Shown one piece after another: positions 18,578-26,876 of a DNA stretch of 64,000 nt. The notes beneath the pieces are model-generated. The model had not been told where the DNA came from, made no database searches, and was given only the letters and a program-made list of their open reading frames with translations. Origin of the DNA: JBEKCP01 sp049509515 (GTDB lineage: Bacteria; Planctomycetota; Planctomycetia; Pirellulales; Thermoguttaceae); contig JBEKZV010000023.1 in assembly GCA_049509515.1 (NCBI GenBank), positions 1-64,000 on the forward strand, written 5' to 3'. Every line of letters begins with the position of its first letter. The stretch's first letter is position 1. Position numbers and translations under genes: made by a program.

Positions 18578-19879
18578 ATGATCGCACAAACTCCCCCCTC
18601 CCCACGGCCCCGACTTCACGTCCAGGGCCATGCGCGGTTTTCCAGCTCGGCCCCTGCCGCGGAGCCAAACCCTTACGGCCCGCCGTTCTGGTTTGCCTAT
18701 GCCGCCAGCGTTCTCATGTCCGCCGGTGTCGGGGTCTTGTACCACTACGCCGACTTCATCACTCTCCTGGGCGGAACCGAGCTGCACCTCGGCTGGATCG
18801 TGGGCGTCGGGATGATCGGCAGCCTGGCGATGCGGCTGAGCGCGGGCATGGGAATCGACCGGCACGGCCCGGGGATCGTGCTGTTCGGCTCCATAGCCCT
18901 CTTTATCGCCATCTGCTTGGCGCACCTGCTCGTGTCGAGCCCCACGGGCGTGGCGATCTACCTGCTGAGGATCGGCTTCTGCTCCGCTACGGCCGGGTGC
19001 TACGGCGCGTCGATCACCTTCATCGCCGGCCGGGCACCGCGGGGGCGGATGGCCGAGATGGTCGGCATGATCGGGACCGCGGCCTTCCTGGGCAACCTCT
19101 TCGGGACGCAACTTGGGGACTATTTGCGGGGCGACGGCATGGCGGAGCGGTGGGGCATCGACCAGATGTTCCTGGCGGCCGCGGTCCAGGCCGCCGTTTC
19201 CTTGCCGCTGTACTGGTTGGCGCTGACCGGCCACACCCGCCCGGACAGCGTTCCCCATCCTCCCCTGGGGCGGCTCTTGCGGAGTTATCATCCGGGCGTC
19301 ATGCTGCTCGTGCTGCCGGTGGTGATGGGCGCGGCGCTGACTTGGCCCTGCACCTTCTTGCCGACCTATGCGGACGAGCTGGGATTCTCGCGAATCGCCA
19401 CGTTTTTCAGCGTCTATGCCGTGGCCGCCATCCTGACCCGCCTTGCCACCCGCTCCTGGCCGCAGCGGCTGGGCTTGCGAAACATGATCCTGCTGGGAAG
19501 CGGCGGCCTGGCCCTGAGCCAACTCGCCTTCCTGGCCGCCGGGAGCGAGTGGCTGCTGGCCCTGCCGGGCGTCGGCTACGGCATGTCCCACGCCGTGCTG
19601 TTCCCGGCCACTGTGGCCGTGGGCAATCTGCGCTTTCCCCGCCGGCACCGCGGCCTGGGGACGATTTTGGTTCTGGCGATGTGGGACGTCGGGCAGTTGC
19701 TCGGGATGCCGGCGGCGGGCGTCATTATTCATTCGAGCGCCCAGGCCGGCCTGCCGCCCTATCCCGTCTTGTTCCTCGTGATGGCCGTCACGGTCGGGGC
19801 GATGACCGTCGGCTACGCCGTGGTGAGCCGCCGTCTGGGCCGGCTGGTCGCCGAGCCCGCCGGCGGCTTCGCACAGTAG
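18578..19879 (+). CDS. Major facilitator superfamily transporter
   Basis: The 433-residue integral membrane protein has twelve predicted helices starting at about residue 35, after a proline-rich cytoplasmic N-terminus. The loop between helices 2 and 3 carries a degenerate form of the MFS signature (GSLAMRLSAGMGIDRHG), and FIAGRAPRGRMAEMVGM follows helix 4. Substrate is not evident; the set-up resembles sugar or drug exporters. The ATG at 18578 is the first that gives the family-like start. A folK-kinase fusion gene follows after 26 bases that are mostly a palindrome, so the two may share a transcript. Confidence 0.88.
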   Translation: MIAQTPPSPRPRLHVQGHARFSSSAPAAEPNPYGPPFWFAYAASVLMSAGVGVLYHYADFITLLGGTELHLGWIVGVGMIGSLAMRLSAGMGIDRHGPGIVLFGSIALFIAICLAHLLVSSPTGVAIYLLRIGFCSATAGCYGASITFIAGRAPRGRMAEMVGMIGTAAFLGNLFGTQLGDYLRGDGMAERWGIDQMFLAAAVQAAVSLPLYWLALTGHTRPDSVPHPPLGRLLRSYHPGVMLLVLPVVMGAALTWPCTFLPTYADELGFSRIATFFSVYAVAAILTRLATRSWPQRLGLRNMILLGSGGLALSQLAFLAAGSEWLLALPGVGYGMSHAVLFPATVAVGNLRFPRRHRGLGTILVLAMWDVGQLLGMPAAGVIIHSSAQAGLPPYPVLFLVMAVTVGAMTVGYAVVSRRLGRLVAEPAGGFAQ

Positions 19880-19883
19880 AAAA

Positions 19884-19900
19884 GCCGCTTGCGGCTTCGC
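19884..19900. repeat. GCGAAGCCGCAAGCGGC palindrome, copy 2
   Basis: Inverted copy of the 17-mer at 10636-10652, filling the 26-base gap between the MFS and folK genes. As a hairpin right behind the MFS stop codon it might also weaken read-through. Confidence 0.85.
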
Positions 19901-19905
19901 AACGC

Positions 19906-20901
19906 ATGCCTTTGTGTTTAATCGCTCTGGGGTCGAACCTCGGCGACCGCTCCCGCGCGCTGGAGGAGGCCGTGGCGCGGCTCGGCCGCTGCCGCGAGTT
20001 GCGGCTGGTGGCCACGAGCCCCTGGGTCGAAACCCGCGCGGTCGGCGGGCCGCCCGGCCAGCCGCCCTACCTCAACGCCGCCGCAGTGCTGGAGACGTCG
20101 CTCGGGCCGGAGGCGGTGCTGGGCCTGATGCAAGGAATGGAGCAGGAGATGGGCCGCCAGCGCGGCGAGCGATGGGCCCCCCGCACAATCGACCTCGACC
20201 TGTTGCTCTACGACCAGGTGGTCCGCAGCGGTCCGCCGCCCGTGCTCCCCCATCCCCGCATGGCCTGGCGGCGCTTCGTCCTGGAGCCGGCAGCGGCCGT
20301 GGCCGGCGAGATGATCCATCCCGAGATCGGTTGGACCGTCCGGCGGCTCTTGGAGCATCTCAATACGCCGCCCTGCTACCTGGCGATTTGCGGGGTCGCC
20401 GGCTCCGGCAAGACTTCGCTTGCCCGGCAGGTGGCCCAAGAGAGCGGCGCCCGGCTGCTGGCCGCTCCTTCAACCCCTGGAAATGCCTGGGAATGGCTGG
20501 CAGAGGTTGCCCGGGTTCTGGAGGCCGGTCACGCGGAGCGGCAAGCGCGCGACCCGGCTACGCTCAGCGACTTCTGGCTCGACGCGTCGGCAGCGGCCGC
20601 CCGGCTTTCGTTGCCGGCTACCCAGTGGGAGTCGCATCGGGCCGGCTGGGAAGCGATACGGGCACGCGCAGTCCGGCCGCGATTGATCGTGCTCCTGGAA
20701 ACTCCGGCGGAGGAAGTCTTGCGGCGGCTCGGCAGCCGGCCGGGCGGTGCGGCCTGGACCGCCGACCAAGTCCAACGGACGGCCGCGGCGATTGTCCAAA
20801 CGGCGGCGGCGCCGGGCCAAGGCCCGCTCCTGCGCCTTTCCGGCGCCGACCCCGAGACCGCAATCAGCGAAGTCCTGGCAGCCATCCAGTCCATGCGGTG
20901 A
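19906..20901 (+). CDS. folK: FolK (HPPK) fused to a P-loop kinase-like domain
   Basis: A 331-residue two-domain protein. Residues 1-155 form 6-hydroxymethyl-7,8-dihydropterin pyrophosphokinase, which makes the pyrophosphorylated pterin for folate synthesis: ALGSNLGDR at the start, and RWAPRTIDLDLLLYD with the metal-binding Asp pair, then LPHPRMAWRRFVLEP. Residues 160-331 carry a Walker A motif (GVAGSGKTS) and a late segment LIVLLETPAEEVLRRLGSR like deoxynucleoside kinases. The kinase part lacks some usual substrate residues, so it may be divergent or inactive. The ATG at 19906 is the only start giving a full HPPK domain. The fusion seems real because the frame is continuous with no internal stop. 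Confidence 0.9.
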   Translation: MPLCLIALGSNLGDRSRALEEAVARLGRCRELRLVATSPWVETRAVGGPPGQPPYLNAAAVLETSLGPEAVLGLMQGMEQEMGRQRGERWAPRTIDLDLLLYDQVVRSGPPPVLPHPRMAWRRFVLEPAAAVAGEMIHPEIGWTVRRLLEHLNTPPCYLAICGVAGSGKTSLARQVAQESGARLLAAPSTPGNAWEWLAEVARVLEAGHAERQARDPATLSDFWLDASAAAARLSLPATQWESHRAGWEAIRARAVRPRLIVLLETPAEEVLRRLGSRPGGAAWTADQVQRTAAAIVQTAAAPGQGPLLRLSGADPETAISEVLAAIQSMR

Positions 20902-20991
20902 GCCTGGCAGCTTGAACTGGCCGCGTTGCGGGGATACGATAGACGCCAATGTCCAGTGGCACATTGCAGACCTCAACCGGGGACCCAAGCC

Positions 20992-22506
20992 ATGAAGTGT
21001 TCGACACGGAGAGACTTCTTGAAACGCGGGGCGGCGGGAGCGGCGGCATTGGGGCTGCCGAGCCTCTTTCCGGGCGGTAAGCGGCTCGCGAAAGGGGCCG
21101 ATGCCAATTCCGCGGTCCGCCTGGGCATCGTGGGGCTGGGCGACGTCAACGCCGTGGGCGGCGTCGGGGGGCGGGGACACCAGTTGATCCACGCGCTGGA
21201 GAAGGTCCCGGGGCAAAGGATCGTCGCCCTGTGCGACGTGGACAGCGCGTTCCTCGACCGGGAGGCCAAGCCCCTGCGGGACAAGGGCGGAGAGGTTTCC
21301 ACCTACAGCGATCTCCGCAAGATGCTCGACGACCAGGGCATCGACGCCGTGGTCGTGGCCACTCCGAACCACTGGCACGCCTTGGCTACGATCTGGGCGT
21401 GCCAGGCGGGCAAGGACGTGTATGTCGAGAAGCCGTTCTCCTACAACATCTGGGAAGGCCGGCAGGCGGTCGCGGCCGCCCGCAAGCACAAACGGATGGT
21501 GCAGGTCGGCATGCAGAGCCGTTCCAGCCCCGCCCTGCGGGAGGCCTTCGAGTACCTGCGGAGCGGCCAGCTCGGCTCCATCCGCTTGGCCCGCGCCATC
21601 GTCTACCGCCCGCGGCTAAGCCTCGGCCGGGCGGACGGGCCGGTGCCCGTGCCCGCCACGGTCGACTTCGACCTGTGGTGCGGTCCGGCGCCGAAGACCC
21701 GGCCGGTCCGCAAGCAGTTGCACTACGACTGGCACTGGTTCCGGGCGACCGGCAACGGCGAGCTGGGCAACAACGGCATCCACACGATCGACGTGTGCCG
21801 CTGGGCGTTGGGACAGAACCAGCCGGCCCCGCGGGCGATCAGCGTCGGCGGCCGGTTCGGCTTCGACGACGACGGCGAGACGCCCAACACGCTCGTGACG
21901 TTCCTTGACTATAGGCCCGCCCCGCTGATCTGCGAAGTCCGCAACCTCCGCGTCACCAAGGAGCCCAACTCGATGGGCCTGTTCCGCGGCAGGGATAGCG
22001 GCGTGGTGATCGACTGCGAAGGCGGCTATTTCGCGGGAGACAGCTCCGGCGGGACGGTGTTCGACTCGAAAGGCAAGAAGCTGAAGAGCATCCCCCCGGA
22101 CGTCCCCTTGGAAAAATACCCGGACGCCGCCCACCTGACCAATTTCCTCTCGGCCGTGCGCAGCCGGCGGTCCGGCGACCTGGCGGCCGAGGCCCTCGAG
22201 GGATACCGCTCGGTCGCCTGCTGCCACATGGCCGACCTCTCCTACCGGCTGGGTAAGCGCTCCGAGCCCGGGGCGATCCTGGAGACGATCCGCGGCGAAG
22301 CGGACCTCTCGGACGCCTTCCAGCGGTGCCGCGAGTACCTGCGGGCCAACGGCGTCGATCTTGCCACCGCCCAGGCGACGCGGGGACCGTGGGTGAGCTA
22401 CGACGGCAAGCTGGGGCGTTTTACCGGCCCGCTGGCCGAGGAGGCTAAGCGGCTCGATTACCGCGGCTACCGCGCGCCGTTCGTGGTCCGCGAGATTCCG
22501 GCGTAG
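20992..22506 (+). CDS. Gfo/Idh/MocA family oxidoreductase, Tat-exported
   Basis: The 504-residue protein starts with a twin-arginine signal (TRRDFLKRGAAGAAALG) and should be exported folded with its NAD(P). The Rossmann domain follows (VRLGIVGLGDV, ALCDVD), then VVVATPNHWHA and the family motif VEKPFS with the catalytic Lys. The C-terminal alpha/beta domain includes HWFRATGNGELGNNGIHTIDVC, with the His-Asp pair typical of planctomycete Gfo/Idh members. Such proteins oxidise or epimerise sugars, or act in polysaccharide breakdown; the substrate is unknown. The ATG at 20992 begins the signal directly. It is followed by the HzsA-related gene on the same strand after 101 bases. Confidence 0.92.
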   Translation: MKCSTRRDFLKRGAAGAAALGLPSLFPGGKRLAKGADANSAVRLGIVGLGDVNAVGGVGGRGHQLIHALEKVPGQRIVALCDVDSAFLDREAKPLRDKGGEVSTYSDLRKMLDDQGIDAVVVATPNHWHALATIWACQAGKDVYVEKPFSYNIWEGRQAVAAARKHKRMVQVGMQSRSSPALREAFEYLRSGQLGSIRLARAIVYRPRLSLGRADGPVPVPATVDFDLWCGPAPKTRPVRKQLHYDWHWFRATGNGELGNNGIHTIDVCRWALGQNQPAPRAISVGGRFGFDDDGETPNTLVTFLDYRPAPLICEVRNLRVTKEPNSMGLFRGRDSGVVIDCEGGYFAGDSSGGTVFDSKGKKLKSIPPDVPLEKYPDAAHLTNFLSAVRSRRSGDLAAEALEGYRSVACCHMADLSYRLGKRSEPGAILETIRGEADLSDAFQRCREYLRANGVDLATAQATRGPWVSYDGKLGRFTGPLAEEAKRLDYRGYRAPFVVREIPA

Positions 22507-22607
22507 ACCCCGCCGCCTTGCGGAGATCGACGCCGGTGTCGTTCGTTATTCTCGGGAAGCAGAGTCCGCCATAAGGAAGATCCCGCTGGCCGCCTGGAGG
22601 TGCCGAA

Positions 22608-25136
22608 ATGCGTTACCGGCTCTCGGTCCTGTCGGTCGTCATGTCGCTGGGGTCGCTCGTAGCGGCTCCGCTCTGGGCGAAGCCGCAAACAGTCGTGGAA
22701 TGGGAGGACCAGTTCGAGGTCTTGCAGCACGACCTGCGCATCGCGAAACGCTTCGCCCAATACGCCCCGCAGACCTTCCGCCAGGAGGCCCTGATTCTCC
22801 CCTCGGATCGGGACCCCCTGGACGTGGTTTTGCGGCGGGCCACGGCCCTGGCCGGCGACTTGAATAGGCTTGCACGGGAGGAAAAAGGGGACAGTCCCCA
22901 TTTGTGCGACGCCGGGTGCCAGTCGGAGGGCCGGCAGAAGGGGACAGTCCCCTTTTCCCTCGCGGAGCTGCAAGGGCAGTTGGCCAAGCTCCAGGAAGCC
23001 GCGCGGAACGTGAAAGTCGAAGACCACGACGCCCGGTTCAATCTCTTCGTCGAGGCCTGCAAAGTCCGCCGCAAGGTGGCGCTAGCCAACCCGCTCCTGA
23101 GCTTCGACCAGGTCCTCTTCATCAAGCGGCACCGGCCGGGTTTCAACCACATGTGCGACCAGTACTACGGCATCACTGCCCGGCCCGGCGGGGGCCTCTA
23201 CGTGCTCTCCGGCTTTCGCGGTCCCGCGCCCCAGCTCCGCGACCTGCTGGAGGGCTCGCGGGTCGCGTCGGGGCGGCTGGCGGGCCAGAAGCTCGCCGGC
23301 GGCTGCTTCCTCTCCCCGAGCCTGTCGTACGACGCCACGACCGTCCTCTTCGCTTATGTGGAGTGCCAGGGGACCACGGCCCACGATTTCCACGTCGATC
23401 CGGCGCGGGGCCACTGGAGCGAGGGACGCTGCTACCACATATTCAAGGTCAACGCGGACGGCTCCAACCTGGTGCAGTTGACCGACGGCACCTGGAACGA
23501 CTTCGCCCCGTGCTGGCTGCCCAACGGGCGGATCGCCTTCATCACCGAGCGCCGCGGCGGCTACCTTCGCTGCGGGCGGGTGTGCCCGAACTACAATCTC
23601 TACGACATGGCGGCCGACGGCAGCGACATCCGGCCGCTGAGCGTCCACGAGACCAACGAATGGCACCCCAGCGTGACGCACGACGGCCGCATCATCTATA
23701 CTCGCTGGGACTACATCGACCGCTACGGCTGCACCGCGCACATGCCGTGGATCACGACGCTCGACGGGCGGGACTCGCGGGCGGTACACGGCAACTTCGC
23801 CCCGCGGCACTTGCGACCCGACATGGAGATCAACGTCCTGGCGATTCCCGGCTCGCAGCGGTACGTGGCCACGGCGGCGCCGCACCACGGCCAGGCCTTC
23901 GGCTCGCTGGTCTTGATCGACCCGCGCGTGGCCGACGACGACGCCATGGCCCCCGTCCGGCGATTGACCCCGGACGTGGCCTTCCCGGAGAGCCAGGGGG
24001 GCACGGAAACCTACGGCACCGCCTGGCCGCTCAGTGAGGACTATTACCTGTGCGTTTACGACGCCAGCATGGCCGTGGCCCGGGACATGGCCGGCGGCCG
24101 CGGCAACTACGGCATCTACCTGCTCGATTCCTTCGGCAACCGGGAGCTGCTCTACCGCGACCCGGCGATCGCCTGCCAGAGTCCGGTGCCGCTTTGCCCG
24201 CGGCCCCGGCCGCCGCTGGTGCCCGACGGCACCCCGGCCGTGGCCGCCGCGGAGCTCCAGCGCCGCCCCGGCACGCGGCAGGTGCTCAAGGTCGGCGACC
24301 AGCCGGCCGAAGGCACTTTGGGTCTGATCAACGTCTACAACGGGCTCAGGCCGTGGCCGGCGGGCACCCAGATCAAGTCGCTCCGCGTGATTCAGGTCCT
24401 GCCGATGACGGTGCCCTCGGGCAGTCCGCCGCACGAGGTCGGACTCCGCGAGCCCTCGGCGGGCGACTCGGTCGTGCTGTGCCGCCAGGTGTTGGGCACC
24501 GTGCCCGTGGAAGAAGACGGCAGCGCCCAGTTCATCGTGCCGGCTCAAAAGGAAGTCCTCTTCCAGGCCCTCGACCAACGGGGATTGGCCATCCAGTCGA
24601 TGCGCTCCGTGACTTACGTGCAGCCGGGCGAGCGGCTGATGTGCCAGGGCTGCCACGAGCCGCGGCACCAGGCGCCGCGGGACATGCCGGCGACGCCCCT
24701 GGCGATGCGCCGTCCCGCCTCGCGGCCGCTCGCCGACGTGGACGGCTCCAATCCCATGAGCTACCCGCGGCTGGTCCAGCCCGTTCTGGACCGGCACTGC
24801 GCGGACTGCCACGCCAAGAATGCCCCCAAGGCTCCCAGCCTGGCGCGCGAGCCGATCCAGAGGAATTGGTTCGCCTCCTACAACAGCCTCGTGCCGAAGT
24901 ACGCCTTCTATAGCTACGGCGAGGGCCTGCGGACCATCCCCGGCCGGTACGGCGCCCGGGCCTCGCGGCTGCTGGAGATTCTCGACAAAGGCCATTACGA
25001 TGTAAAGCTCTCCCCCGAGGAGCTGCACCGCCTGACGTTGTGGATGGACTGCTGCTCGATCTTCTACGGTGTCTATGAGAAGGAAGGCGGCCAGGCGCAA
25101 CTCCGCGGCGAGATCGTCCAGCCGACGCTGGAATGA
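22608..25136 (+). CDS. HzsA-related secreted di-haem propeller protein
   Basis: An 842-residue exported protein (signal peptide LSVLSVVMSLGSLVAAPLWA). It resembles the hydrazine synthase alpha subunit family in having a TolB-like propeller (VNADGSNLVQLTDGTWNDF and DMAADGSDIRPLS blades), a middle domain with paired Cys, and two c-type haem sites CQGCH (about 679) and CADCH (about 731). True hydrazine synthase is confined to anammox bacteria with two further subunits, which are absent here, so another periplasmic redox or binding role is likely. Residues 91-117 are encoded by a palindromic repeat inserted in frame. The Gfo/Idh/MocA gene lies upstream and an M20 hydrolase downstream. Confidence 0.85.
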   Translation: MRYRLSVLSVVMSLGSLVAAPLWAKPQTVVEWEDQFEVLQHDLRIAKRFAQYAPQTFRQEALILPSDRDPLDVVLRRATALAGDLNRLAREEKGDSPHLCDAGCQSEGRQKGTVPFSLAELQGQLAKLQEAARNVKVEDHDARFNLFVEACKVRRKVALANPLLSFDQVLFIKRHRPGFNHMCDQYYGITARPGGGLYVLSGFRGPAPQLRDLLEGSRVASGRLAGQKLAGGCFLSPSLSYDATTVLFAYVECQGTTAHDFHVDPARGHWSEGRCYHIFKVNADGSNLVQLTDGTWNDFAPCWLPNGRIAFITERRGGYLRCGRVCPNYNLYDMAADGSDIRPLSVHETNEWHPSVTHDGRIIYTRWDYIDRYGCTAHMPWITTLDGRDSRAVHGNFAPRHLRPDMEINVLAIPGSQRYVATAAPHHGQAFGSLVLIDPRVADDDAMAPVRRLTPDVAFPESQGGTETYGTAWPLSEDYYLCVYDASMAVARDMAGGRGNYGIYLLDSFGNRELLYRDPAIACQSPVPLCPRPRPPLVPDGTPAVAAAELQRRPGTRQVLKVGDQPAEGTLGLINVYNGLRPWPAGTQIKSLRVIQVLPMTVPSGSPPHEVGLREPSAGDSVVLCRQVLGTVPVEEDGSAQFIVPAQKEVLFQALDQRGLAIQSMRSVTYVQPGERLMCQGCHEPRHQAPRDMPATPLAMRRPASRPLADVDGSNPMSYPRLVQPVLDRHCADCHAKNAPKAPSLAREPIQRNWFASYNSLVPKYAFYSYGEGLRTIPGRYGARASRLLEILDKGHYDVKLSPEELHRLTLWMDCCSIFYGVYEKEGGQAQLRGEIVQPTLE
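22880..22959. repeat. GGGGACAGTCCCC palindromic element inside a CDS
   Basis: Two copies of the 13-bp palindrome GGGGACAGTCCCC, in the arms 22880-22903 and 22938-22959, form the ends of an 80-base unit with outer inverted A/T-rich flanks (GAAAAAGGGG and CCCCTTTTCCC). It lies wholly within the HzsA-related reading frame and adds about 27 codons with no stop. A cleaner relative with perfect 25-bp inverted arms lies at 42689-42767 in a spacer. Confidence 0.88.
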
Positions 25137-25156
25137 AAAGCTATCCCAGACGAAAG

Positions 25157-25257
25157 TAGGGTGGGTCGACGGGCACCATGCGCAGCATGGTCGGCGAGCC
25201 CCACCACGAGAATTCGCCCGAAAAATGGTGGGGCTCGCTGCGCTCGACCCACCCTAC
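25157..25257. repeat. Nested palindromic element, GTAGGGTGGGTCGA ends
   Basis: A 101-bp unit with perfect 14-bp terminal inverted repeats, GTAGGGTGGGTCGA (25157-25170) and its inverse (25244-25257), and a second inverted pair inside, CGAGCCCCACCA (25195-25206) and TGGTGGGGCTCG (25226-25237). It also contains ACCATGCGCAGCATGGT (25175-25191), a box seen in two other repeats. It fills the spacer ahead of the M20 gene and looks like a small non-autonomous mobile element. Confidence 0.85.
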
Positions 25258-25278
25258 GATTTCCCAAGTGAGTGACCC

Positions 25279-26580
25279 ATGATCCTTCCAGCCATTGTTG
25301 CCGGGCTCTTGGCAGCGGGCGAGCCGCAGGCCCCGCGCGATCTCGCAGCCCGCGTCCCCCAGCTCACCCAAGAGGCCATGCCGTCGGTGATCCAGTGGCG
25401 GCGGGACTTCCATGCCCATCCCGAGCTGAGCAACCGCGAAGAGCGGACCGCGGCCAAGGTGGCCGAGCACTTGCGGGCCATGGGCGTCGATCAGATCAAG
25501 ACGGGGGTGGCCCACCACGGCGTCGTGGCCCTGATCCGCGGCTCCCGGGAAGGGCCCACCGTGGCGCTCCGCGCCGACATGGACGCCTTGCCCATCACCG
25601 AGCAGACCGGCCTGCCGTTCGCCTCGCAGAATCCCGGCGTGATGCACGCCTGCGGCCACGATACCCATACCGCCATGCTCCTGGGGGTCGCCCGGGTGCT
25701 CTGGCAGGTCCGCGACCAGATCCCCGGCTCGGTGAAACTGATCTTCCAGCCGGCCGAAGAAGGCGCCCCGGCGGGCGAGACGGGCGGCGCCAGCCTGATG
25801 GTCAAGGAGAACGCGCTGGCCGACCCCGAGGTCGCCGCGATCTTCGCCCTGCACGTCAACCCGGAGCTGGCCACGGGCCAGCTCGGCTACCGGCCTGGGG
25901 CGGCGATGGCGGCCGCCGACCACTTCCAGGTCACCGTCACCGGCAAGCAGTCGCATGCCGCGATGCCCTGGCAGGGGGTCGATCCGATCGTCGCCACGGC
26001 CGCGATCATCACGGCGATCCAGACCATCCACAGCCGCGGCATCGACACCCGCAAGCCGGTGGTCGTCTCGGTCGGCGTGGTGCAAGGCGGCACGGCCTGG
26101 AACATCATCCCCGGCCAGGTGTCGTTGCAGGGCACGATCCGCACGCTGGACGCCGGCGTCCGCACCAAGGTCCTCGAGCAATTCCGCCGCATCGTGGAGC
26201 ACACGGCCCTGGCCCACGGGGCCACCGCCCAAATCTCGCTCCGCAGCTACGGGCCCGCCGTATGGAACGATCCGCAGTTGGGCTCGCGGATGAAACCCAC
26301 CCTGCTCAGGACGGCCGGCGAAAAGAACCTGATCGAGGTCGAGCCGCTGATGGGCAGCGAGGATTTCGCCTTCTTCGCCCAGAAGAAGCCCGGCCTGTAC
26401 TTCTTCCTCGGCGTGCAGAACAAGGAGGCGGGTGCCGGCGGGGCCCTGCACACGCCCACCCTGGTCATCGACGAAGCGGCCCTCCCGCTGGGCGTGCGGA
26501 CCCTCGCCACGCTCGCCCTCGACTTCCTCCAAGGGGAAGCTTCCAGAAAACAGGGAGCATCTCCCTCTGGTAAACCTTGA
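25279..26580 (+). CDS. M20 family amidohydrolase (hippurate/IAA-amino acid hydrolase-like)
   Basis: The 433-residue M20D metallo-amidohydrolase hydrolyses N-acyl amino acids. Metal ligands can be followed: ALRADMDALPI, HACGHDTHTAM (Cys-His-Asp), FQPAEEGAPAGE (Glu pair), LHVNPEL (His) and a late Cys-free His in GGALHTPTLV. The dimerisation lid domain is present between about 190 and 310 (FQVTVTGKQSHAAMPWQGVDP). The N-terminus is hydrophobic (LPAIVAGLLAAGEPQAP), so the protein is probably exported, unlike most cytoplasmic members. The C-terminal tail contains SRKQGASPSG and is not part of the fold. Confidence 0.93.
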   Translation: MILPAIVAGLLAAGEPQAPRDLAARVPQLTQEAMPSVIQWRRDFHAHPELSNREERTAAKVAEHLRAMGVDQIKTGVAHHGVVALIRGSREGPTVALRADMDALPITEQTGLPFASQNPGVMHACGHDTHTAMLLGVARVLWQVRDQIPGSVKLIFQPAEEGAPAGETGGASLMVKENALADPEVAAIFALHVNPELATGQLGYRPGAAMAAADHFQVTVTGKQSHAAMPWQGVDPIVATAAIITAIQTIHSRGIDTRKPVVVSVGVVQGGTAWNIIPGQVSLQGTIRTLDAGVRTKVLEQFRRIVEHTALAHGATAQISLRSYGPAVWNDPQLGSRMKPTLLRTAGEKNLIEVEPLMGSEDFAFFAQKKPGLYFFLGVQNKEAGAGGALHTPTLVIDEAALPLGVRTLATLALDFLQGEASRKQGASPSGKP

Positions 26581-26876
26581 AACGAAGCGCTGGCAAGGCC
26601 GGTGGCACACAACCTCGATCCGTTTCGCCAGTGCCGCGGCCGCAGCCTCCTCGATTGTGAGCTATGCTTGCAATAGAGGGCTCTTCTCATGACCATGGTT
26701 CAGTTCTGGTTGAGCGGGATCATGCTCGACCGCCTTTTCACGCCGCGGAACTCATCCCCGCGGCGCCCCTGCGCCGGCCCGGCGAATGAGGATTCCGCCT
26801 CCGCGCAAGGCCAGCCGCAGGCCAGCCCGCAGACACCGGCGTCCGAGCCGGTTGGCCGGGTACTGGATCAAGTTGC
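26581..26876. other. Spacer without a supported gene
   Basis: About 300 bases between the convergent M20 gene and the secreted toroid-like gene. A 63-codon frame starts at 26689 behind GAGGG at a good distance, but its second half is low in complexity and it overlaps the end of the opposite gene, so it is not called. No promoter, palindrome or RNA was recognised. Confidence 0.5.

Noticed and set aside
18511..19905. A long open frame running through the MFS gene into folK
   Set aside because: The upstream part is an off-frame reading of the MFS gene in GC-rich DNA; only the part from 19906 has a folK start and domain.
22608..25136. Anammox hydrazine synthase
   Set aside because: Only an alpha-like protein is present; the beta and gamma subunits and hydrazine dehydrogenase are absent, and such relatives are found in planctomycetes that do not carry out anammox.
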